From Bradyrhizobium sp. DOA9 (GTDB lineage: Bacteria; Pseudomonadota; Alphaproteobacteria; Rhizobiales; Xanthobacteraceae), in assembly GCF_000617845.2 (NCBI RefSeq), contig NZ_DF820425.1:751690-815689 (forward strand): 64,000 nt of DNA, given 5' to 3'. A model generated the notes under the pieces. The model was not told where the DNA came from and searched no databases. It saw only the letters and a program-made list of their open reading frames with translations. Shown here piece by piece: positions 10,236 through 16,835 of the stretch (the first letter of the stretch is position 1; each line of letters starts with the position of its first letter). Position numbers and translations under genes: made by a program.

Positions 10236-11219
10236 TCAGAACGGACTGACCGAGAAATACCGCAGCCAGAGGTCGGTGTAGCGGCCTTTTTCCCAGATCC
10301 GGAACATCGCCCAGTTCAGGGCCTGGCGCAGCACGTCGTTGCCCTTGCGCACGGCGATGCCGATGCCCTCGCCGAAGAAGCGACTCTCGACGAAGGGACC
10401 GCCTGAGAAGGCGCAGCAATCGGCCGAATCCGTGCCGTTGATCCAGAACGCCAGCGAGATGGCGTCGCCGAAGATGAAGTCGACCTCGCCTTTGCGCAGG
10501 GCTGCCCGCATCGCATCGTCATTGGAATAGGCACGCAGCTCGGCATCGGTGAACATCGCCTTCAGGTACGCCTCATGCGCGGAGCCGGCGATGACGCCGA
10601 CCTTCTTGCCTTCGAGATATTCGGGGCGGATCTCCGGCATCACCGCATCCTTGCGCGAGACGAAGCGCGCCGGCACGCGGTAATAGGGATCGGTGAAGTC
10701 GACGCGGGCGCGCAATTGCGGGCTCACCGCCATGGAGGCGATGATGGCATCGCCCCGGTTGGAGGTGAGTGCATCCACCAACGTCTCGAAACGCCGCATC
10801 TGCACCGTGCAGGTGACCTTGATCTCCTCGCACAGCGCGCGGGCAAGATCGACGTTGAAGCCGGCCGGATTGCCGTCGGCGCCGGTAAAGTTGAACGGCG
10901 GATAGTCGGTCTCGGTCAGGAAACGGATCACGGTCAGGCGCGACAGGTCCGGCCGCTCCGGCCGCCGGCGCGGGTCCCAGAACCCGGGCACCGCCTGCGG
11001 GGCGGCTTGAGGCGCGGCTTGGGGGGTGGTTTGGGGGGTGGTTTGGGGGGTGGTTTGGGGGGTGGTTTGGGGGCCGGTTTGAGGTGCTGCCGGCGGCCGC
11101 TTGGCGGGGGCTTGCGCGCTCGCCTCGGTGAGGCCGCCGAGCAGGCAAAGGCCGGCCGCTAGCACTGCCAGCAAGCCACGGACAGATTTGAACGATTTCG
11201 CCTGTTGCGAGGAAGCCAT
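10236..11219 (-). CDS. Family-3 amino-acid-type ABC substrate-binding protein
   Basis: The 327-residue product is a periplasmic binding protein. A signal peptide (GLLAVLAAGLCLLGGLTEASAQA) is followed by a proline/glutamine/threonine linker of about 35 residues built from PQTT and PQAA repeats. A complete SBP_bac_3 domain comes next (FLTETDYPPFNFTGADGNPAGFNVDL, then FTDPYYRVPARFV). ATG 11219 is chosen because it directly precedes the signal sequence, while the first frame codon at 11267 adds a non-signal extension. No permease or ATPase gene is adjacent, so it may deliver ligand to a transporter elsewhere or act as a receptor. The linker DNA is a G-rich tandem repeat. Confidence 0.87.
   Translation of the reverse strand: MASSQQAKSFKSVRGLLAVLAAGLCLLGGLTEASAQAPAKRPPAAPQTGPQTTPQTTPQTTPQTTPQAAPQAAPQAVPGFWDPRRRPERPDLSRLTVIRFLTETDYPPFNFTGADGNPAGFNVDLARALCEEIKVTCTVQMRRFETLVDALTSNRGDAIIASMAVSPQLRARVDFTDPYYRVPARFVSRKDAVMPEIRPEYLEGKKVGVIAGSAHEAYLKAMFTDAELRAYSNDDAMRAALRKGEVDFIFGDAISLAFWINGTDSADCCAFSGGPFVESRFFGEGIGIAVRKGNDVLRQALNWAMFRIWEKGRYTDLWLRYFSVSPF
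11021..11073 (+). repeat. G-rich 12-bp tandem repeat (possible G-quadruplex)
   Basis: Five runs of five or six G lie at 11021-11026, 11033-11038, 11045-11050, 11057-11062 and 11069-11073, an exact 12-base period with TGGTTT spacers. On the minus strand the repeat encodes PQTT units of the binding-protein linker. The G-rich strand is the template strand of that gene. It is too short and within a coding frame to be a CRISPR array. Confidence 0.9.
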
Positions 11220-11308
11220 CGGCCGAAGGAATGAATTTCGTCGGGATCGGAGGGCCTTATAGACCATCCCGCCGGGAACGCGAGCGCCGATTGCGGCCAG
11301 GGTGAAGC

Positions 11309-11899
11309 TCAGAGATAGCGCTTCAAATCAACCGCCGCCTCTTCCGGCGTCCGCTTCAGATTGAACGGCGAGACGAAGCGGCCGTCGCGGTCCATCAGGT
11401 AGATCAGCGCGGTGTGGTCCATGGTGTAGTCGCCGTCCTTGGTCGGGACCTTCTTGGCATAGACCCGGTAGGAGGTGATGACCTTGGCGGTCTCGGCGGG
11501 GTCGCCGGACAGGCCCTGCAGGTGCGGATCGAAGCTCGACAGGTAATCCTTCATCGTCGCCGGCGTGTCGCGCTCGGGATCGACCGAGATGAAGATGGCG
11601 TTGACCTTGTCCGCGTCCCTGCCCAGCGCGCGCAGCACTTCCGAGATCTCGAACAGCGAGGTCGGGCAGACGTCGGGGCAATGGGTGTAGCCGAAGAAGA
11701 TCAGGGTCGGCTTGCCCTTCAGGCTCTTGTCGGTGACGGCCTTGCCGTTCTGGTCGGTCAGCTGGAACGGGCCGCCGATCGCGGCCGGCTGTGCGACCTT
11801 GCCGACCTCGCCCATGGCCCAGAACATGATCAGGAGCCCGACGACGAGGCTTGCGGCGAAGGCGGTCGCGATCACCAGCGGGCGGGTGGCGGAGCTCAT
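11309..11899 (-). CDS. SCO1/SenC-family copper chaperone
   Basis: The 196-residue product is anchored by one N-terminal membrane helix (residues 8-28) and carries a periplasmic thioredoxin-like domain. The copper ligands of the family are all visible: Cys74 and Cys78 in GYTHCPDVCPTS, and His162 in YTMDHTALIYLMD. SCO proteins deliver or reduce copper for the CuA site of cytochrome c oxidase. The ATG at 11899 starts directly before the membrane helix. A small membrane protein is encoded 24 bases upstream on the same strand. No oxidase subunit genes are in the window. Confidence 0.93.
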   Translation of the reverse strand: MSSATRPLVIATAFAASLVVGLLIMFWAMGEVGKVAQPAAIGGPFQLTDQNGKAVTDKSLKGKPTLIFFGYTHCPDVCPTSLFEISEVLRALGRDADKVNAIFISVDPERDTPATMKDYLSSFDPHLQGLSGDPAETAKVITSYRVYAKKVPTKDGDYTMDHTALIYLMDRDGRFVSPFNLKRTPEEAAVDLKRYL

Positions 11900-11923
11900 G
11901 GGCGGAAAACTTCCTGTCGCAGG

Positions 11924-12118
11924 TCAGAAGCAGGCGGCGAAGCCGGTCCTGATCATTTCGAAGAACACCTGGCTGCCATAGTGGAACCAGAGCGCCAGCG
12001 CGCCGATCACGGCGAGACCGCCGATTGTCGCGCCAGCCCACAGCAGCACGGATGCCATCCGCCCGGCAGTGGGCGAATTGTCCGATAGCTGATGTGTTGG
12101 GTGCAGCGGTTGAGCCAT
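11924..12118 (-). CDS. Small single-pass membrane protein upstream of SCO
   Basis: The 64-residue product has a hydrophilic N terminus and one predicted membrane helix (MASVLLWAGATIGGLAVIGALALWF) at about residues 21-45. I do not recognise a named family. ATG 12118 is taken as start. The frame is open further upstream to 12205, but that stretch is arginine-rich and non-hydrophobic. With only 24 bases to the SCO gene it is probably co-transcribed and may be an accessory of copper delivery, which is inference from linkage only. Confidence 0.6.
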   Translation of the reverse strand: MAQPLHPTHQLSDNSPTAGRMASVLLWAGATIGGLAVIGALALWFHYGSQVFFEMIRTGFAACF

Positions 12119-12248
12119 GACAACGATCGGGGACGAAGGCCCCGGTTCCCTGGCTTTCAGATAGGCTTTGCGCCGGCTGCGGGCAAGGCACCGCCAGCGG
12201 GGCAAGGCGCCCCCGCCGGTGCCACAGGACGCCGTCAGGCCGCTGACG

Positions 12249-12770
12249 TCAGCGAAGGAGCTGGCCCCGCGCCGATTCGAGTTGCTCCGCCTGCGGAAGC
12301 GACCGGCGCGACGGCCTGGTCGTCGAGGCCTGCGCGTCCAGGTAGCAGGGCTTGTACATGGCCTCGAGCTGCTTGCCCCTCAAGAAGAGCATCCGCGGGG
12401 TCAGGCCGCCCCGCTGGCCGATCCAGCGCCTGATCTGCGAGGGATACATCGCATAGAGCATCTGGGTCGCTTCGGGGTTGGTGATGGCGCGGCCGTTGGC
12501 ACCGAAATCCCAGGCGGCGTGGAAGCCGAGCGTCGCATGCGAGGTCACGCAGATCCGGTCGTGCGGGATGGCACCGAGGACGATGGTGCAAGCCGAGGCG
12601 CAGAGGCCGTCGATGATGACCGTCTCGCCGGATTGCCTGAGGTCCTGGTACTTGTCGACGTAGGTTCCAATCCGGCCGCCGCGGTCATCCGCGATCCGAA
12701 CCACCGCGTGAGAAGCCCCCATGCCCGCGATCAGGAGAACCGCCGCAAGCAACCCCGTCAGAAACTTCAT
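12249..12770 (-). CDS. ClpP/crotonase-fold periplasmic protein (COG3904-like)
   Basis: The 173-residue product has a clear signal peptide (FLTGLLAAVLLIAGMGASHA, residues 3-22). The segment IIDGLCASACTIVLGA, followed by ICVTSHATLGFHAAWDF, resembles secreted proteins with a ClpP-like fold, where the CxSACT motif presents a serine and two cysteines. Whether it has peptidase activity is unknown: a full catalytic triad cannot be assigned by eye. ATG 12770 starts the signal peptide. The frame is open upstream to 13004 without coding character. Confidence 0.6.
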   Translation of the reverse strand: MKFLTGLLAAVLLIAGMGASHAVVRIADDRGGRIGTYVDKYQDLRQSGETVIIDGLCASACTIVLGAIPHDRICVTSHATLGFHAAWDFGANGRAITNPEATQMLYAMYPSQIRRWIGQRGGLTPRMLFLRGKQLEAMYKPCYLDAQASTTRPSRRSLPQAEQLESARGQLLR

Positions 12771-13052
12771 TGTCCCCCGCCCCAGTCGAATTCGAATCTG
12801 CGTGTCAGGTGGTGATGCACGGCTAGCGTCGGTCGTAACCAAGGTTTTGTCTAGGCAGGCCTGCTGGCCCAAAACAAATTCAAATCCAGTGTTGCGTCCG
12901 CGCTGCACCCAGCCGGTCTCCCATCCCAAAGTGGAACAAGTTAACGAGGTCTTGCGCGCCATACCCTTGATCTCAGTTGCAACCGCTGGCTTCAATCCGG
13001 GCAATTACAGGGGGGAACCCTTGGAGGGGAGAAGAACTTGGAGGGGGAACGC

Positions 13053-14711
13053 ATGGTTGAAGAATCGGACGTCATCGTCGTGGGTGCGGGACTGTCGGGC
13101 CTCGTTGCCGCCACCGAGATCGCCGATGCGGGCAAGCGCGTGATCGTCGTCGACCAGGAAGGCGAGCAGTCGCTGGGCGGCCAGGCGTTCTGGTCGTTCG
13201 GCGGATTGTTCCTGGTCGATTCGCCGGAGCAGCGCCGGCTCGGCATCAAGGACTCCTACGAGCTTGCCATGCAGGACTGGCTCGGCACGGCCGGATTCGA
13301 CCGCGACGAGGATTTCTGGCCGCGCCAATGGGCCGAGGCCTACGTGGCCTTCGCAGCCGGCGAGAAGCGCGGCTGGCTGCGCGCGATGGGCCATCGCATC
13401 TTTCCCGTGGTCGGCTGGGCCGAGCGCGGCGGCTATGACGCGATGGGGCACGGCAATTCGGTGCCGCGCTTCCACGTTACCTGGGGCACCGGCCCGGGCA
13501 TCGTCGAGCCGTTCGAGCGCCGCGCACGCGAGGCGATGAAGACCGGCCGGCTGATCTTCAAATTCCGTCATCGCGTCGATGCGCTCTCCATCACCAATGG
13601 CACGGTGGATGGCGTCAACGGCGTCGTTCTTGCGCCCGACAATGCAGAGCGCGGCAAGAGCTCCTCGCGCAACGTGGTCGGCGACTTCGCACTGAAGGCG
13701 CAGGCCGTGATCGTCGCCTCCGGCGGCATCGGCGGCAACCACGAGCTGGTGCGGCAGAACTGGCCGAAGCGGCTCGGTGATCCCCCGAAATTCATGATCT
13801 CCGGCGTGCCCGAGCATGTCGACGGCCGTATGATCGGCATCACGGAAAAGGCCGGCGCGCGGCTGATCAACCGCGACCGCATGTGGCATTACGTCGAGGG
13901 CATCCAGAACTGGAACCCGATCTGGCCGCGCCATGGCATCCGCATCCTGCCTGGTCCCTCCTCGATGTGGTTCGACGCAACAGGCACGCGGCTGCCGGCG
14001 CCGCTGTTCCCGGGCTCCGACACGCTCGGACAGCTCAAATACATCATGTCGACCGGCTACGATTATTCCTGGTTCATCCTGACCCAAAGCATCATCAAGA
14101 AGGAGTTTGCGCTGTCGGGCTCGGAGCAGAACCCGGACCTGACCGGCAAGAGCTGGCGCATGACGCTTCGCCGCGCCACCAACAAGGGGGCGCCGGCGCC
14201 GGTGGAGTCGTTCAAGAGCCATGGTGTCGACTTCATTGTCCGCGACAAGCTCGATGAACTCGTTGCGGCAATGAACAAGCTCGCCGGCAGCGATCTTCTC
14301 AAGCTCGAGCACATCAAGATGCAGATCGAGGCGCGCGACCGCGAGATCGCCAATCCCTATGTCAAGGACGCGCAGGTGATGAACATCCACAATGCGCGCC
14401 GCTATCTCGGCGACAAGCTGATCCGCACCGCTTCCCCGCACCGCATCCTCGATCCCGCCCATGGGCCGCTGATCGCCGTGAAGCTCAACATCCTCACCCG
14501 CAAGACGCTGGGCGGCTTCGAGACCGATCTCGACTCCCGCGTGTTCGGCGAAGAGGGCCGTGTCATTCCCGGTCTCTACGCCGTCGGCGAAGCCGCCGGC
14601 TTTGGCGGCGGCGGCGTGCATGGCTATCGCTCGCTGGAGGGGACTTTCCTGGGCGGCTGCCTGTTCTCGGGCCGCAATGCGGGCCGTGCCGCCGCCAAGG
14701 CGGTGGGCTAG
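13053..14711 (+). CDS. FAD-binding dehydrogenase (fumarate reductase/KsdD-like flavoprotein)
   Basis: The 552-residue product opens with a Rossmann FAD motif, DVIVVGAGLSGLVAATE at residues 6-22, with the adenine-binding acidic residue in VIVVDQEGE. It ends with the second FAD contact, GLYAVGEAAGFGGGGVHGYRSLEG. This layout belongs to the FAD_binding_2 family, which includes 3-ketosteroid dehydrogenases and flavocytochrome-c-like reductases. The substrate is not evident. ATG 13053 is preferred to TTG 13038 because GGAGG at 13040-13044 lies eight bases upstream. The gene is followed after three bases by the secreted esterase gene, so the two form an operon. Confidence 0.87.
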   Translation: MVEESDVIVVGAGLSGLVAATEIADAGKRVIVVDQEGEQSLGGQAFWSFGGLFLVDSPEQRRLGIKDSYELAMQDWLGTAGFDRDEDFWPRQWAEAYVAFAAGEKRGWLRAMGHRIFPVVGWAERGGYDAMGHGNSVPRFHVTWGTGPGIVEPFERRAREAMKTGRLIFKFRHRVDALSITNGTVDGVNGVVLAPDNAERGKSSSRNVVGDFALKAQAVIVASGGIGGNHELVRQNWPKRLGDPPKFMISGVPEHVDGRMIGITEKAGARLINRDRMWHYVEGIQNWNPIWPRHGIRILPGPSSMWFDATGTRLPAPLFPGSDTLGQLKYIMSTGYDYSWFILTQSIIKKEFALSGSEQNPDLTGKSWRMTLRRATNKGAPAPVESFKSHGVDFIVRDKLDELVAAMNKLAGSDLLKLEHIKMQIEARDREIANPYVKDAQVMNIHNARRYLGDKLIRTASPHRILDPAHGPLIAVKLNILTRKTLGGFETDLDSRVFGEEGRVIPGLYAVGEAAGFGGGGVHGYRSLEGTFLGGCLFSGRNAGRAAAKAVG

Positions 14712-14714
14712 ACC

Positions 14715-15632
14715 ATGCGGCGGTGGATGGGCACCGTAACGCTGCTCGCTGCGTTGGCGGCGGCGCCAGCTGCGTCCGCCGAGACGATCGACGTCAACGG
14801 GGTGAAGCGCTCCTACACCGCGCAACTGCCGGCCAAGCGGCCCGCACCGCTGGTGATCGTGCTGCATGGCAAGACCCAGCGCGGCGCCGACATGGTTGCG
14901 CGGACGGCCTGGCCGCAGGTTGCCAGGCGCGAGGGCCTCGCCGTGGTGTTTCCGGACGGGCTCAACAACGCATGGGCGGACGCGCGCACGAAGGCGGGGC
15001 CCGCCCTGCGCGGACCACCGGCGGGGACCGATGACGTCGCCTTCATCGCAAAGCTCGTTGAGAAGCTGGTGGCCGACGGCACGGCCGATCCGAAGCGCGT
15101 CTACGTCGCCGGGATCTCCAATGGCGGTGCCATGGCGATGACCATGGCCTGCGCGCGTGCCGATCTGTTTGCGGCAGCTGCGAGTGTGATCATGAATCTC
15201 AGCGATGAAGCCGCCGTCACCTGTCATCCGTCACGGCCGCTGCCGATGCTGCTCATGAACGGGACCGCCGATCCGCTGGTCCCTTACGAGGGCGGACGCG
15301 GATCGAGCTATTTTGCCGCAGAGGGTTTCTGGTCGACGGACGAGACGCTGGCGTTCTGGCGCAGGCTCAACGGCTGCGAGACCGACGACGCCGGGATCAC
15401 CGACATGCCCGACGCGGCGCCGGCGGACCAGTCGACAGTGACACGGATCAGCTCGCGCTGTCCGGCCGGGCACGACGTCGTGCTCTATCGCATCAACCAT
15501 GGCGGCCACCGCATGCCAGGCTTCGCTCCGGATGCCCGCTTCCCGAAGGTCGCCAGAAGCCTGCTCGGATTGCAGAACGGCGACATCGACGGCGCCGAAA
15601 CGATCTGGACGTTCTTCAGTCGGTTTCCGTGA
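14715..15632 (+). CDS. Secreted PHB-depolymerase-family esterase (LpqC-like)
   Basis: The 305-residue product has a signal peptide (TVTLLAALAAAPAASA, cleavage near residue 22) and an alpha/beta-hydrolase fold. The nucleophile elbow is GISNGG with Ser135. The acid is probably the Asp of NGTADPLVPYEGG and the histidine lies in INHGGHRMPG near the end. This matches feruloyl-esterase/polyhydroxybutyrate-depolymerase-like enzymes that cleave ester bonds outside the cytosol. Translation starts three bases after the flavoprotein stop, so co-expression is likely. The natural ester is unknown. Confidence 0.86.
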   Translation: MRRWMGTVTLLAALAAAPAASAETIDVNGVKRSYTAQLPAKRPAPLVIVLHGKTQRGADMVARTAWPQVARREGLAVVFPDGLNNAWADARTKAGPALRGPPAGTDDVAFIAKLVEKLVADGTADPKRVYVAGISNGGAMAMTMACARADLFAAAASVIMNLSDEAAVTCHPSRPLPMLLMNGTADPLVPYEGGRGSSYFAAEGFWSTDETLAFWRRLNGCETDDAGITDMPDAAPADQSTVTRISSRCPAGHDVVLYRINHGGHRMPGFAPDARFPKVARSLLGLQNGDIDGAETIWTFFSRFP

Positions 15633-15729
15633 ACGGTGCATGCGTGGCAGGCAATGCATGCGTGCCAGGGGTGGCACACCGCAAGCCGCTGGGTTAGACA
15701 GGGCCGCCATTCCAGTCAGGAGATCCGAG

Positions 15730-16080
15730 ATGAGCATTCAGCGTTTTGAAACCGGCCCGCGCATGAGCCAGGTCGTCGTGCACGGCAACACCGTCTATCT
15801 CGCCGGTGTCGTCGCCAACAAGGCGGCCGGCGAAAGCGTGACGAAGCAGACCCAGGACATCCTGGCAACCATCGACGGCCACCTCGCCAAGGCCGGCACC
15901 GACAAGTCGAAGCTGCTCTCGGCCACGATCTACATCACCGATATGAAGACCTTCGCAGAGATGAACGCAGTGTGGGACGCCTGGGTCTCGCCCGGCAACA
16001 CCCCGGCCCGCGCCACCGTCGAAGCCAAGCTGGCGGCCCCGCAATACACCGTCGAGATCATGGTGACGGCGGCGAAATAG
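15730..16080 (+). CDS. RidA/YjgF/TdcF-family protein
   Basis: The 116-residue product has the RidA length and fold signature: VVHGNTVYLAGVVANK near residues 14-29, QTQDILATIDGHLAKAGTDKSKLLSATIYITDM in the middle, and the closing PARATVEAKLAAPQYTVEIMVTAA. The arginine of PARATVEAKL corresponds to the carboxylate-binding arginine of enamine/imine deaminases. The family clears reactive 2-aminoacrylate-type intermediates in the cytosol. ATG 15730 is fixed by AGGAGA at 15718-15723. A longer open frame from 15499 overlaps the esterase and is not used. Confidence 0.92.
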   Translation: MSIQRFETGPRMSQVVVHGNTVYLAGVVANKAAGESVTKQTQDILATIDGHLAKAGTDKSKLLSATIYITDMKTFAEMNAVWDAWVSPGNTPARATVEAKLAAPQYTVEIMVTAAK

Positions 16081-16193
16081 TCTTTGCGAGAGCTTCACGC
16101 GCGTTGATGACCTCCGAGGTAATCGATCAACGCGCGTGAACCTTCGATAGTCACGGTCAGCCGGACAACACGGCGCCATCGAAGGAGAGAACC

Positions 16194-16559
16194 ATGACCG
16201 ACCCCGTCACCATCGCCCGCCGCTACATCGAGCTCTGGAACGAGCGCACCGCCGGCCGCCGCCGCGAGTTGCTGAGCGAAGGCTGGACGAATGATGCGAG
16301 CTATGTCGATCCCGTGATGAAGGGCGACGGCCAGGACGGCATCGAGGCGTTGATATCGGGTGTGCAGCAGCGCTTTCCCGATTTCAAATTCAAGCTGATC
16401 GGCGAGCCCAATGGCTACGGCGACCACGTCCGCTTCTCGTGGGGACTTGGACCTGACGGCGCCGACAGCCCGATCAAGGGCACGGATTTCGCCGTGCTGA
16501 AGGACGGCCGGATCAGAAGCGTGACGGGATTTCTAGATCAGGTGCCGGCCGGAGCGTAA
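16194..16559 (+). CDS. SnoaL/NTF2-like small protein
   Basis: The 121-residue product reads as a single cone-shaped NTF2/SnoaL-like domain: an N-terminal helix (ITIARRYIELWNERTAGRRRELL), a strand pair with SYVDPVMKGDGQDGIEALI, and a C-terminal sheet ending in VTGFLDQVPA. Many such proteins are annotated as polyketide cyclases or nuclear-transport-factor-2-family proteins, but a catalytic role cannot be assumed. AAGGAGAG lies just before the ATG. It is monocistronic. Confidence 0.75.
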   Translation: MTDPVTIARRYIELWNERTAGRRRELLSEGWTNDASYVDPVMKGDGQDGIEALISGVQQRFPDFKFKLIGEPNGYGDHVRFSWGLGPDGADSPIKGTDFAVLKDGRIRSVTGFLDQVPAGA

Positions 16560-16599
16560 GAGCTCGGGCCCTCGTCGTGTGACAGGGACCTCCGCGGCG

Positions 16600-16734
16600 G
16601 CCATCCTTCGAGACGCCCGCCCTTGGCGGGCCCTCAGGATGAGGGCGGAATGCGCGGCAGCAGTTTCAACGGAGGCGGTGCTTGCTTAGCCTCACCCTGA
16701 GGAGACCGCAAAGCGGTCGTCTCGAAGGGCGAGG
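16600..16734. repeat. Two inverted copies of an extragenic palindromic repeat (family B)
   Basis: The first copy (about 16600-16647) reads CATCCTTCGAGACG, then CCCGCC...GGCGGG, then CCTCAGGATGAGG. The second copy (about 16688-16734) is the same design on the other strand: CCTCACCCTGAGGAGACCGC, then GCGGTCGTCTCGAAGG. Each can fold, and together they form a larger inverted repeat. They fill most of the 276-base gap before the Lhr gene. Confidence 0.8.
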
Positions 16735-16835
16735 CGCGCGCTCGAAGCGCATAAATCCCTACGCGATCGCCCTCCTCGTGCAGGCGGGAGGGCGCCCCCT
16801 CGACGAAGCCATCCCTACGGCTTACCTGTCATGCC

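Noticed and set aside
11001..11090. Short tandem array considered as a CRISPR
   Set aside because: Units are 12 bases, nearly identical and without spacers, inside a reading frame that encodes PQTT repeats.
13005..15227. 740-residue minus-strand open frame over the flavoprotein and esterase genes
   Set aside because: It spans two genes with clear motifs and ribosome-binding sites on the other strand. Its product is histidine/arginine-rich nonsense.
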